A stretch of DNA of 52,654 nt, from NCBI RefSeq assembly GCF_001748285.1, contig NZ_BDGT01000049.1:1-52654 (forward strand). Direction: 5' to 3'. Of the stretch, positions 23,581 to 32,346 are shown piece by piece. The stretch comes from Thermogemmatispora onikobensis (lineage in GTDB: Bacteria > Chloroflexota > Ktedonobacteria > Ktedonobacterales > Ktedonobacteraceae). Each line of letters starts with the position of its first letter. The stretch's first letter is position 1. The notes under the pieces are model-generated. The model did not search any database. It saw only the letters and a program-made list of their open reading frames with translations, and was not told the DNA's origin. The position numbers and the translations under genes were made by a program.

Positions 23581-24966
23581 TCATGCCTCTGCCACCGCCG
23601 GCATCCGATAAGGAATCCGCTCAATCTTCAGATTCATGGCCGCCAGTCGCGGCACAATATTCCCGTAGCCCCGCTCCAGGAAATGGATTCCTGTAATGAC
23701 CGAGGTGCCGCGTGCAATAGCCGCCGCGATCACATAGGCCAGGCCAGCGCGCAGGTCGGGAATGACAATCTCCTCATCGACCGCCGTAAAGGGCGTCGGG
23801 CCAATAATAATGGCACTATGCTCATAATTCATATCGCGATAGCGACACGGCACGCTGCCCAAACAATGCGTCGTCAGCTGCGTCCGTGCCCCCAGCCGAT
23901 TGAGCGCCTTAAGATAGCCAAAGCGCTTCTCATAGACGGTCTCGTGAATAATCGAGATGCCATCGGCCTGCGTCAGCAGTACGGCAAACGGCTGCTGCCA
24001 GTCCGTCGAGAAGCCCGGATAGACATCGGTCTCGATGATCGCTGGACTGAGCGTGCGCCGGCGGAAAAAGCGGATACTGTTGGCGTCGACAAATTCGAAG
24101 CCGCCACCCACCTGCTGGTAATAGGAGAGAAAATTGCCGAGGCTATCCGGGCGAATCCCATGCACCGTCACATCGCCATCGGAGGCGCAGGCCAGCGAAG
24201 CCCAAGAAGCCGCCTCGATGCGGTCGCCCAGCACTGTCATGCGCGTTCCCGTCAGACGCTTAACCCCCTCCACCCGAATATCTCGACCCGGGGAGGTGAA
24301 GATAATCGCCCCCATCGAGCGCAGCATCGTAATCAGCTCAAAGATCTCCGGCTCGATCGCCGCGTTCGAAATCAGCGTTCGCCCCTCGGCCAGTACACTC
24401 AAGAAAAGGCAAGTCTCGGTCGCCCCCACACTCGGATAGGGCAGATGGATATGGGTCCCCCGCAACGGCTGCACACGCTGCGCCACGTAGCCCTCGGGCG
24501 TCTCCTCGACCAGACCACCGAAGCGCTGAATGGCATCGAGGTGGAAATCCACCTTGCGCGCCCCAATCTGGCAGCCACCCACAACCGGCACCGCGACCCG
24601 CTCGAATCGGTGTAGCAAGGCCCCCAGGAGCAAGATCGGCGCCCGGTTGCTGCCAGACTGAGCCAAGGGGACTGTCGAAGCATTGACCGTTGTCGGATCA
24701 ATGAGCAGTGTCGTTTCATCGAGCTGTTCCACCCGTGCCCCAATCCCCATCAGCATCTCCGCCGTGATCTGGACATCGCCAATGGGCGGCACATTGGTGA
24801 GTACTGTTGGCGTCTCTCCTAGCAGGGCCGCCACCATCGCCTTCGTCGCAAAGTTCTTGGCGCCCAGACAGGTAATCTCGCCCACGACAGGATAGCCGCC
24901 CTCAATGCGATAGGCATAGGTTGTCTGCTGTGGTGTTCCTAAAGCGTTGGGCATAGGCATCATCAT
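23581..24966 (-). CDS. MurA-like UDP-N-acetylglucosamine 1-carboxyvinyltransferase
   Basis: This 461-residue enolpyruvyl transferase-fold protein is of the type that adds enolpyruvate from PEP to UDP-GlcNAc in peptidoglycan synthesis. LGAKNFATKAMVAALL carries the substrate-binding Lys-Asn, VVGGCQIGARKVDFHL carries the catalytic Cys of the mobile loop, and ETDVYPGFSTDWQQPF is a well-kept core motif (compare TDxxPGFPTDxQ). The charged loop residues differ from housekeeping MurA in places (for example Phe-Ala-Thr after GAKN), so this may be a second paralogue. The start is uncertain among GTG 24,981 and ATGs 24,966, 24,963 and 24,960. ATG 24,966 is chosen. Confidence 0.85.
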   Translation of the reverse strand: MMMPMPNALGTPQQTTYAYRIEGGYPVVGEITCLGAKNFATKAMVAALLGETPTVLTNVPPIGDVQITAEMLMGIGARVEQLDETTLLIDPTTVNASTVPLAQSGSNRAPILLLGALLHRFERVAVPVVGGCQIGARKVDFHLDAIQRFGGLVEETPEGYVAQRVQPLRGTHIHLPYPSVGATETCLFLSVLAEGRTLISNAAIEPEIFELITMLRSMGAIIFTSPGRDIRVEGVKRLTGTRMTVLGDRIEAASWASLACASDGDVTVHGIRPDSLGNFLSYYQQVGGGFEFVDANSIRFFRRRTLSPAIIETDVYPGFSTDWQQPFAVLLTQADGISIIHETVYEKRFGYLKALNRLGARTQLTTHCLGSVPCRYRDMNYEHSAIIIGPTPFTAVDEEIVIPDLRAGLAYVIAAAIARGTSVITGIHFLERGYGNIVPRLAAMNLKIERIPYRMPAVAEA

Positions 24967-25205
24967 CCCAGTAGCACACACTTCCGCTGAGAACAGCTTG
25001 TCCTCAGCTCATTCTTCCCTGCACATGTTCTTGTAACAGCTTAACAGAGGCAGAAAAATGCGACAGCCTGCACATCATTGTATCATCCCTGCGCAGGCTA
25101 TCGCTTTTTCCAGCCAGGGCGGGCAAGAGGCAGTCGCCGCAGTCCTCCACGATCAAGTGGATCTTCAGCCCTGCTCTGGCCACCTGGCGCTACCAGTACT
25201 TTCGG

Positions 25206-26567
25206 CTAGTACTTATAGAAATGCTGGCTGGCCACCTCCTCCGGCGTCTTCTCGCGGAAGAAATCGGCCTCGGCCCGTTTCACAGCCACATAGGAATCTG
25301 CCAGCAACGGCCCCAGGGCCTCCAGCAGGACCGTATCGCGCTCCAGCTCATCCAGGGCCTCATCCAGCGTCGTTGGTAGCCGCCGAATGCCCCGCCGCTC
25401 GCGCTCCTCATCGCTGAGGTTGCCCGGATCAACCTCAACCGGCTCCCCCGGATCGATCTGCTGCTGGATGCCATCCAGACCTGCAGCGATCAAAGCCCCC
25501 AGCGCCAGATAGGGATTGCCACTATGATCAGAGGGCTTCAGCTCCAGATTGATCGATTCGGCCTCCCGTCCCCAGAAAGGCGACGGCACGCGAATCGCTC
25601 CCTCACGGTTATCGTAGCCCCAGGCCGTATACGCCGAACTCCAGAAGTGCGGCAGCAAGCGGCTATACGAGTTGGGGCTGCCACAGGTCAGCGCCACCAG
25701 CGCCGGCAAGTGACGGAGCACCCCACCGATGAAATATTTGCCGGTCTGGCTCAGGCCACCACGCTGCTGCGGATCATGGAAGAGATTCCTGCCGGCCTGG
25801 GGACTCCCCTCGGCGCCCCACAGACTGAGGTGAATGTGGGCGCCGCTGCCAGCCTGATCCAGAAACGGCTTGGGGGCAAAGGTCGCATAGAGGCCATAGT
25901 GACGCGCCGTCCCACGCACAACCTCACGCACCAGGCAAACGTGATCAGCCGCCGTCAGGACCTCGGCATGGCGGATTGACAGCTCTTGCTGGGCCGGTCC
26001 CAGCTCCGTATGAAACAGCTCCACCGAGAGCCCGACCGCCTCCAGCGCGGCAAGAATGGCATCGATCACCTCTGCTTGCTCATCCAGGCCGATGCTACTG
26101 TAGCAGAGGCTCTGGTCCGCCGGCACAAAGCGGCCTCCCACATCACGCGCCAGATAAAACTCATGCTCGATGGCCGCCTCGGCCCGCATACCCTGTTCAG
26201 ACAGGCGCGCCACCATCCGCTTCAGAAAGGTGCGCGGACAGGCTTCCCAGGGCTGGCCATCCAGACGCACCAAGTCGCACAGCATGCTGGCGCTGGCCGG
26301 GACATAGGGCAGCACCACAAAGGTCTGCGGATCAGGAATCAGGCGGAACTCTCCCACCGGCCCCATCCCCTCGACTGCCGCCAGGGTCTCGACCGAGGTG
26401 AAAGCCTGCATCGCCAGGGTCTGCCCGATGCCTTCGCGCATGCGCGTCGCCAGCTTCTCCACATGCGTCGCCTTGCCCCGGATGATCCCCCCATTATCAC
26501 AATAGAGGAAACGCACCAGACGCACATTGGCCGCCCGCGCCTGACGCACCACATCGCTGATATCCAT
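25206..26567 (-). CDS. Glutamine synthetase family enzyme (type I fold, atypical)
   Basis: This 453-residue protein starts at ATG 26,567 with AAGGAGGG upstream. It has the ammonia/glutamate and ATP motifs of glutamine synthetase: AAIEHEFYL, GSGAHIHLSLW, SPNSYSRLLPHF, NREGAIRVPSP and LELKPSDHSGNPYLALGA. Changes from true GlnA include His-Ile-His in the HxH motif, Lys where the conserved Arg of EFRxxD lies, and no adenylylation Tyr loop. This suits gamma-glutamyl-amine synthetases or FluG-type enzymes that ligate glutamate to an amine. The amidohydrolase at 8.9-10.1 kb is the FluG partner type. It is not clearly in an operon with the oxidoreductase upstream (154 bases apart). Confidence 0.85.
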   Translation of the reverse strand: MDISDVVRQARAANVRLVRFLYCDNGGIIRGKATHVEKLATRMREGIGQTLAMQAFTSVETLAAVEGMGPVGEFRLIPDPQTFVVLPYVPASASMLCDLVRLDGQPWEACPRTFLKRMVARLSEQGMRAEAAIEHEFYLARDVGGRFVPADQSLCYSSIGLDEQAEVIDAILAALEAVGLSVELFHTELGPAQQELSIRHAEVLTAADHVCLVREVVRGTARHYGLYATFAPKPFLDQAGSGAHIHLSLWGAEGSPQAGRNLFHDPQQRGGLSQTGKYFIGGVLRHLPALVALTCGSPNSYSRLLPHFWSSAYTAWGYDNREGAIRVPSPFWGREAESINLELKPSDHSGNPYLALGALIAAGLDGIQQQIDPGEPVEVDPGNLSDEERERRGIRRLPTTLDEALDELERDTVLLEALGPLLADSYVAVKRAEADFFREKTPEEVASQHFYKY

Positions 26568-26721
26568 AGGGACCCTCCTTGCTGGTTCTGAACACAGCTC
26601 GCCACTGAGCAGAACGGGAGGCCCATCGAGAGAGCCTCCGCTCTGTCAGCTCGCGCCTGCTCTGCTGCTGCTAGTATACAGCAGGCATAGCGCCCGTGTC
26701 CGCCCCTACGGAGACACTTTC

Positions 26722-27690
26722 TCAGCGCAGCCTGGCCATGCACTCGTGAGCAAAGAGGCGCACCGATTCAAGCTGAGCCGCATCAGGGAGATAGACAATC
26801 ACTTCCTGAGCCCCGACCTCCTCGTAGGCTGCCAAACGCTGGCGGATCGTCTCGGGACTTCCCACCAGCTCGCGCTCGCGCAGCTGCTCAGGCGATACAT
26901 TGCGCCCCATGTAGGACTGCTGAGCCTTGCGCATGGCCTCCTCATCGGTCTCCGCAATAGCACAATTAAAGAGCACTGTCCTCTTGATCGTCTGATAATC
27001 CCTCCCAATAGCCTCGCAATGCTGCTGCAGCACCGCGAATTTGTGGGCAATTCCCGCCAGATCGAGATGACCGACATTGCAGGCATCGGCATACTGAGCC
27101 ACCAGCTTCAAGGTCACCTGCTCCCCCCCACCACCGATCAGCAAGGGAATATGCGGCTGCTGCACCCCCTTGGGCTGATTAATGGCGCCATGCACCTGAT
27201 AATAGCGCCCCTCAAAATAGGCCTCCTCCTCAGTCCACATCTTCAGAAGAATCTGCACGGCCTCACGTAACATGCGCAGGCGCTCCGGAGCCTCTGGGAA
27301 ACCGTAGCCATAGGCGCGCCACTCATGCTCGTACCAGCCAGCCCCAATGCCAAAGTCCAGCCGTCCGTGGCTCAGCACATCAACCGTACTCGCCATCTTG
27401 GCCAACAAGGCCGGATTGCGATAGGCGCTGCAGGTCACCATCTGCCCGATACGCACCCGCCGCGTATCGCGGGCCAGGGCCGCTGTGCTCGTCCAGCATT
27501 CAAAGGTCACTTCCTGCAGCGGCTGCGGCACCGTATGGAAGTGGTCAAAGAGCCAGATCGAATCAAAGCCCAGGTTCTCGGCCTCACGGGCCACATGCGT
27601 CATCGTCTCATAAGCTTCAATTGGATCGGCAATACCTACCAGGTCGAGGCGCCAGCCCTGGGGAACCAGCAGACCAAATCGTAATGCCAT
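26722..27690 (-). CDS. LLM-class (luciferase-like) F420-dependent oxidoreductase
   Basis: This 322-residue TIM-barrel protein matches the F420-dependent luciferase-like family: FGLLVPQGW, LGFDSIWLFDHFHT, RVRIGQMVTCSAYRNPALLAKMASTVDVLSHGRLDFGIGAG (shown in part), and PHIPLLIGGGGEQVTLKLVAQYADACN. The start is ATG 27,690 with GGAGAG before it. The substrate is not predictable. It is monocistronic or leads the glutamine synthetase-like gene. Confidence 0.87.
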   Translation of the reverse strand: MALRFGLLVPQGWRLDLVGIADPIEAYETMTHVAREAENLGFDSIWLFDHFHTVPQPLQEVTFECWTSTAALARDTRRVRIGQMVTCSAYRNPALLAKMASTVDVLSHGRLDFGIGAGWYEHEWRAYGYGFPEAPERLRMLREAVQILLKMWTEEEAYFEGRYYQVHGAINQPKGVQQPHIPLLIGGGGEQVTLKLVAQYADACNVGHLDLAGIAHKFAVLQQHCEAIGRDYQTIKRTVLFNCAIAETDEEAMRKAQQSYMGRNVSPEQLRERELVGSPETIRQRLAAYEEVGAQEVIVYLPDAAQLESVRLFAHECMARLR

Positions 27691-27890
27691 GATAGCTCTC
27701 TCCTCACAGGCGTCTCTCCGTCGAGCAAGTCAGGGGAACGACTCACTTCCCCAGCAGGGCCTCGACATTGCCAGCCTCCAGCCTCGGCTCCCATCTGGCA
27801 GGCCCTGCCTTTGGCCATTATATACCATGTCCAGCGCCCCTCTGCCTGACCCATTCTTCCTTTCCCCGGCCCGCAATCAGCGCTTGCCTC

Positions 27891-27919
27891 TTGACACTCC
27901 CAACTATCTTATCTATATT
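27891..27919 (+). promoter_or_regulatory. Promoter of the tandem-TetR efflux operon
   Basis: TTGACA (27,891-27,896), a 17-base spacer and TATATT (27,914-27,919): near-consensus and adjacent to operator-like palindromes, so autoregulation by the TetR-type protein is likely. Confidence 0.7.
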
Positions 27920-27971
27920 AGACAGACGTCTGGACTAAACAGTACAGTCACTGTTATTGGATAGTACAGTC
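27918..27971. promoter_or_regulatory. Operator cluster for the tandem-TetR regulator
   Basis: A perfect 10-bp palindrome CAGACGTCTG (27,923-27,932) is flanked by TTAG and CTAA. A second palindrome ACAGT-C-ACTGT follows (27,944-27,954). AGTACAGTC is directly repeated at 27,941 and 27,963, 22 bases (two helical turns) apart. The two types of site could suit two different DNA-binding domains. Confidence 0.6.
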
Positions 27972-27998
27972 TGCTTGCTTCCAGGGAGTCGACTCATC

Positions 27999-28853
27999 AT
28001 GGCTGAGCGTGATCCTGATCCTGGCGACGCCAGAGCCAGGGGCAAAGAGCGCCTGATTCAGGCAACGGAGAGCTTGCTGCGCAGCCGTCCCTTTGAGGAA
28101 GTGACCGTTGAGGAGATCGCCAAAGAGGCCAGGCTGTCGCGTCCGGCTTTTTACTACCACTTCGCCGGCGGCAAGGAGCAGCTGCGGGCGACGCTGGTAG
28201 AGCGCGGGCTACTACGCGAGAGGCCAGCCCAGGATACGCGCGAGCTGATCCTGGAGGCAGCGTTGCGAGCCTTTGCGCGCTCGGGGATCTCGGCCACCAC
28301 GCTGGATGAGATCGCCGCTGAGGCCGGGGTCTCACGCGGCACCCTCTGCTGGCACTTCCACAGCAAAGAGGAGCTGCTCACAGCCTTGATCAGGCATTAC
28401 ATCCCGCATGGGACGCTGCAGTCCACTATTGCCGAAGCCGTGCAGCAGGCCGAGGAAGGCCAGATCGACGATCGCACGGCGCTCTACCGCATTGTGGCGG
28501 CTTTCCACGATACGCTAATGGCTACTCCCCAGGGCGATTTGCTGCGCCTGGCCATGCTGCTGATCCATAGCCACCCTGACGCGGCCCAGATTCTGGCAAG
28601 GGTGCTGACGGAGAATCGCAAGGTCCTGATCAACTTCGTGCGCACGCGGCAGGAGCAGGGTCGCTTTCGCCGCACCTTTGCGCCGGAGCTGATCGTGCAG
28701 ATCCTGGCTTCGATCTTCGTCACACGGGTCGTGGCGCGGGGCCTGCTCAGCCAGCTGTCTGTGAGACAATTTTCTCGCGAAGAGCTGATCGAGCAGGTGG
28801 TCGATCTGCTCTTTTACGGCATGGTACCCTGCGATCCAGACAAGCGAGTCTAG
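27999..28853 (+). CDS. Transcriptional regulator with two TetR-type DNA-binding domains
   Basis: This 284-residue protein from ATG 27,999 has CAGGGAGTC upstream. Residues 16-63 form one TetR N-terminal HTH (KERLIQATESLL, VTVEEIAKEARLSRPAFYYH). Residues 81-128 form a second complete one (RELILEAALRAFARSG, TLDEIAAEAGVSRGTLCWHF). A single helical ligand/dimerisation domain follows (about 135-284). Normal TetR proteins have one HTH. It leads an operon with an exporter and a fusion protein and probably represses it until a substrate binds. The second HTH has Cys-Trp in place of the common Tyr-Tyr before His-Phe. Confidence 0.88.
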   Translation: MAERDPDPGDARARGKERLIQATESLLRSRPFEEVTVEEIAKEARLSRPAFYYHFAGGKEQLRATLVERGLLRERPAQDTRELILEAALRAFARSGISATTLDEIAAEAGVSRGTLCWHFHSKEELLTALIRHYIPHGTLQSTIAEAVQQAEEGQIDDRTALYRIVAAFHDTLMATPQGDLLRLAMLLIHSHPDAAQILARVLTENRKVLINFVRTRQEQGRFRRTFAPELIVQILASIFVTRVVARGLLSQLSVRQFSREELIEQVVDLLFYGMVPCDPDKRV

Positions 28854-28895
28854 CTAAAGAGGAGCCCTGCAAGCCGAGACTGGTTCCCGCTCTGC

Positions 28896-28916
28896 GTGAG
28901 TGAGTGAGTGAGTGAG
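28896..28916 (+). repeat. Tetranucleotide repeat (GTGA)5
   Basis: Five perfect GTGA units plus G lie between the regulator stop and the exporter start, 31-51 bases before ATG 28,947. Each unit includes a possible GTG start, one of which is in frame with the exporter. Slippage here could alter leader spacing or translation. Confidence 0.75.
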
Positions 28917-28946
28917 TTTCGCGATAGAGAAGAGGAGCTTTGCTAT

Positions 28947-30578
28947 ATGCAAGCAAGCGAGCAAACAAGGAGGCGTGGGGGTGGTCTGGCCTATAAGTGG
29001 ATTGTGGCTATTGTGGTGATCATCGGCGTCTTCATGTCCATTCTGGACCAGACCATCGTCAATATTGCCATTCCCCACCTGCAAGCGGCCTTTGGGGCCG
29101 ATCTGCACACCGTCCAGTGGGTGCTGACAGCCTATATTCTAACCCAGGGCGTGGTCACGCCAACGGCGGCCTTCTTCGCCGATACGTTGGGGATCAAACG
29201 CTTTTATATCATCTCCCTGGCAGCCTTTACACTTGGCTCGGCCCTCTGCGGCCTGTCCTGGAGCTTGCCAGCCCTGATCTTCTTCCGCATCCTGCAGGGC
29301 ATCGGCGGCGCCTCGCTCTTCCCGCTCTCAATGGCCCTGGCCTTTAGGGAGTTCCCGCCCGAGGAGCGCGGGATGAGCATGGGCCTCTTCGGAGTGCCGG
29401 CTCTGCTGGCACCCGCCATCGGCCCAACCCTGGGCGGCTACCTGGTAACGTACGCCGGCTGGCAGCTGATCTTTTACATCAATGTCCCGGTCGGTATTGT
29501 AGCCGTACTGCTGGCGATCTTCCTGTTGCGCGAGCAGCCGGTGGAGCGCAGGCCGCGCTTCGATGCAGCGGGTTTTGTCTTTGCCGCTGCTGGCCTGGCC
29601 TCCCTGCTCTACGCCCTCTCAGAGGCCAGTACTTACGGCTGGGGCTCGACGCTGGTACGCGGCTTCTTGCTCGCCGGCGTGCTGGCGCTGGCCATCTTCA
29701 CGGCCATCGAGCTGATGCTCGCAGCGCGCGGCGGCGAGCCACTGCTCGATTTACGCATCTTCACCAATGGCCCCTTTACAACCAGTACCATTGCCCAGGT
29801 CTTCATCATCTTCGGCATGTTTGGGGGTCTGTTCCTCTTCCCAATCTACCTGCAGGATCTGCGTGGACTGAGCGCCTTCCAGGCCGGCTTGCTGCTCCTG
29901 CCCCAGGCCCTGGCCTCGATGGTGAGCTCAGTGTTAGGCGGGGTGCTGGTCGACCGACTTGGAGTGCGCCCGGTAATGATTCCGGGCCTGCTGGCCCTGG
30001 CGCTGGCAAACTGGGAGCTGACGACCATCACGGTCCACTCGCCTTTCGGCTGGTTCCAGTGGATTCTAGTCCTGCGCGGTGTGGCCCTCGGTCTCTCGGT
30101 GCAGCCGCTGGCCGTGGCCAGTCTCTCGACAATTCGGCCCGAGAAGCTGGCCCAGGCCTCTTCGATCAGCACCGTCACCCGCTCGGTCTCTAGCTCCCTG
30201 GGCATCGCCGTGCTGGCAACGCTGGTCCAGACACAGAATCAGATCCATTTCGGCCATCTGGCAGAGATGGTCACGCCCAGCTCTCCCCTGGGACAGCTGA
30301 TCCCGCGCATCCAGGCGCTCTTCATCCTGCACGGAGCTGATGCTCGCTCTGCCTATAACGCGGCGCTGCAGCTGATCGCTCAACTGCTGCAGCAGCGCAG
30401 CTACGTGCTGGCCATGCAGGATGCTTTCCGCGTGACCCTGCTGGCCACAGTGCTGGCTATGGTGGCGACGCTCTTCGTACGCTCGGGTGTTCGCCCTCGC
30501 TGGGCACGCCGTCGTGGGGCGCCCGCGGCCAGTGAGGAGCGCACAACTGCCGCCATGGAGACCATGTTTGCCGGCTAG
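28947..30578 (+). CDS. MFS multidrug exporter, DHA2 (EmrB/QacA) family
   Basis: This 543-residue inner-membrane proton-driven exporter has about 14 transmembrane segments. Motif D1 is SILDQTIVNIAIPHLQ in helix 1, motif B lies in FFRILQGIGGASLFPLS, and motif C is GPTLGGYLVTYAGWQLIFYI, all diagnostic for DHA2 drug/H+ antiporters. The start is ATG 28,947, with GAAGAGGAGC before it. An earlier in-frame GTG sits in the tandem repeat. It lies 93 bases after the tandem-TetR gene and 127 before the fusion protein, so the three form an EmrAB-like system. The substrate is unknown. Confidence 0.92.
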   Translation: MQASEQTRRRGGGLAYKWIVAIVVIIGVFMSILDQTIVNIAIPHLQAAFGADLHTVQWVLTAYILTQGVVTPTAAFFADTLGIKRFYIISLAAFTLGSALCGLSWSLPALIFFRILQGIGGASLFPLSMALAFREFPPEERGMSMGLFGVPALLAPAIGPTLGGYLVTYAGWQLIFYINVPVGIVAVLLAIFLLREQPVERRPRFDAAGFVFAAAGLASLLYALSEASTYGWGSTLVRGFLLAGVLALAIFTAIELMLAARGGEPLLDLRIFTNGPFTTSTIAQVFIIFGMFGGLFLFPIYLQDLRGLSAFQAGLLLLPQALASMVSSVLGGVLVDRLGVRPVMIPGLLALALANWELTTITVHSPFGWFQWILVLRGVALGLSVQPLAVASLSTIRPEKLAQASSISTVTRSVSSSLGIAVLATLVQTQNQIHFGHLAEMVTPSSPLGQLIPRIQALFILHGADARSAYNAALQLIAQLLQQRSYVLAMQDAFRVTLLATVLAMVATLFVRSGVRPRWARRRGAPAASEERTTAAMETMFAG

Positions 30579-30705
30579 CCTCGCTCGCCCTATTGGCAAC
30601 CTGGTTCTTCCATGACTCTATGACCAAAACAATCCGCACGGAGTTTGAGCTTGCCTACTCCGCCTCGCACAATCAAGAAGGCTTCATTGGAGGAGTGTGA
30701 TTCAG

Positions 30706-31431
30706 ATGAGACGCCTGATTCTGGTCCCCGTCCTGACGGTGGTCGCTTTATTTGCGATTGCTGGCGGGATCGCTTACTGGATTTACTATAACTACACATA
30801 CTACAGCACCGACGATGCTCAGGTAACTGCTCCGATTGTAACGATCAACGCGCCCACCAGCGGCACGCTGACTACCCTGAGCACTAACCTGGGTGACCAT
30901 GTGAATGCCGGTCAGGCTGTAGCCCAGCTGACACCAGTGGCGACCGCGACCACCAGCGCGAGCACCAGCGCTGCCGCCCCAGCACAGAACGCATCTGCGT
31001 CTACAGCAGCATCCCGCGCAAACGCAGCCCGGGCTGTTCCTCTGACCAGCCCTATCAGCGGGACGGTGATCCAGGTCGCGGCTGTCCCCGGCCAGCAGGT
31101 GGTCGCTGGTTCTCCACTGCTGGAAATCTATGATCCCAGCCACTTGACGGTAACAGCCTACGTCGATGAGAATGCTATCAACAATATCCAAACTGGCCAG
31201 AGTGTCGATATAACAATCGATGCATATAAAGACACAAAGTTCACGGGCCATGTGAAGCAGATTGTCCAGGCAGCCGCTTCGGAGTTCTCGCTCCTGCCGG
31301 TGCAAGATAACGCTAGCGGCAATTTCACCAAGGTCGGTCAGCGCATCCCGGTGATTATTAGCCTGGATGGCACCGCCGGCAAGACCTTGATGCCAGGTAT
31401 GAGCGCTGAAGTGACCATCCATCTTCACTAA
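30706..31431 (+). CDS. HlyD/EmrA-type membrane fusion protein without hairpin
   Basis: This 241-residue protein from ATG 30,706 (GGAGGAG 10 bases upstream) has an N-terminal membrane anchor (about 4-30), then STDDAQVTAPIVTINAPTSGTL, the first half of a lipoyl domain. The second half (SPISGTVIQVAAVPGQQVVAG) comes after an Ala/Ser/Thr-rich linker of about 40 residues instead of the long coiled-coil hairpin that contacts TolC in Gram-negatives. A beta-barrel domain follows. The missing hairpin fits a one-membrane cell. It partners the MFS exporter upstream. Confidence 0.88.
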   Translation: MRRLILVPVLTVVALFAIAGGIAYWIYYNYTYYSTDDAQVTAPIVTINAPTSGTLTTLSTNLGDHVNAGQAVAQLTPVATATTSASTSAAAPAQNASASTAASRANAARAVPLTSPISGTVIQVAAVPGQQVVAGSPLLEIYDPSHLTVTAYVDENAINNIQTGQSVDITIDAYKDTKFTGHVKQIVQAAASEFSLLPVQDNASGNFTKVGQRIPVIISLDGTAGKTLMPGMSAEVTIHLH

Positions 31432-31810
31432 AGGAGATCCCACCGGCGAGCTGCTGCCGCCCATCATTGGCTCACCAGCCCCGTCCACGGGAGCAGGGCG
31501 ATGATAGAGGCGGACACTCGCCCACTGCCGATGCGAGGCCAGCCCCAGCAGCCTGGTTTCAGCGGCAAGACGCCGACAGCCAAGGCCAGGCTGGGCCAGG
31601 GGAAGCACTCCACACCGCAGTAACTGAGGGTGCTATTGACAGTCGTCTGTCGCAACTCCAGCCCGCCAAGGGGATTGGCCCCGCCTCTGTCAAAGCAGTC
31701 CAGCCCAGTCCGAGATGGTGATGCTGGAAGGGAACCGGGAAGCAAAAGACAAGAGGTAGAAGAAGCTTACCCATCAACGATTTGAAGCGCGCAAGAAAAG
31801 GAGCAAAGCA
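31432..31810. other. Intergenic stretch after the efflux operon
   Basis: These 379 bases have no supported gene. The only structure I see is GACAG-TCGT-CTGTC (31,638-31,651) immediately after TT of a TTGACA-like box. No -10 box is placed correctly. It resembles the CAGACGTCTG palindrome of the efflux operator in composition. Confidence 0.35.
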
Positions 31811-32224
31811 GTGGTCTTGCTCATCTCAGGAGGCTTACTCGTCCTTGGTCTGCTGGCCATTGTGGCCCTGATCTGGGTAATCAGGAGCACAGCAGCCGAG
31901 GAGCTTCCAGCACGAGGTCCGACCTCGGCAGCGCCGCGCGTTGAAGTGGCTCCCGCCCTCGAATCTGAGGAGCGGGAGGCGCTCCCCGTCGGCGAGGATC
32001 ACCATGAGCACTACCGGAGCCAAGAACTGGCTCTGTTGAACCCGGAGCTGCATGCTCTGGCGACCCAGCTCCGTACTCTTCATCAGCAGTCAGCAGAGCT
32101 AGAACAGCACCTGAATACTTTGATCCAGGTTGTAGAGCGTATCGAGCGCTCGCTGCCAGCCCCAACGGAGGCCGGAGCTGGCGCCGGAGCCGAGTCGCAA
32201 GAGTACCGGCCAAGTCAACTCTGA
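31811..32224 (+). CDS. Small membrane-anchored coiled-coil protein
   Basis: This 137-residue protein from GTG 31,811 has AAAAGGAGCAAAGCA upstream. One N-terminal transmembrane helix (about 3-26, LLISGGLLVLGLLAIVALIWVI) is followed by an acidic linker with a His-rich patch (EDHHEHYRS). A coiled coil of about 45 residues (ELHALATQLRTLHQQSAELE and on) and a Gly/Ala tail complete it. Function is unknown, and it stands alone. Confidence 0.65.
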   Translation: MVLLISGGLLVLGLLAIVALIWVIRSTAAEELPARGPTSAAPRVEVAPALESEEREALPVGEDHHEHYRSQELALLNPELHALATQLRTLHQQSAELEQHLNTLIQVVERIERSLPAPTEAGAGAGAESQEYRPSQL

Positions 32225-32346
32225 CCTCTCCACGTCTCATAGGGCCAGGGACAAGGGAACGAGCATGAGGCGTCTCCCTCCTCATCGCCATCGACCTGCT
32301 GCTCCCTGGTCCTGGCTTTTTGGAGCGGGTCAGGGAGCGCGCCGGC

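Noticed and set aside
23497-24615. 372-codon plus-strand frame
   Set aside because: Antisense to the MurA-like gene and rich in Arg/His as typical of mirror frames. No ribosome site.
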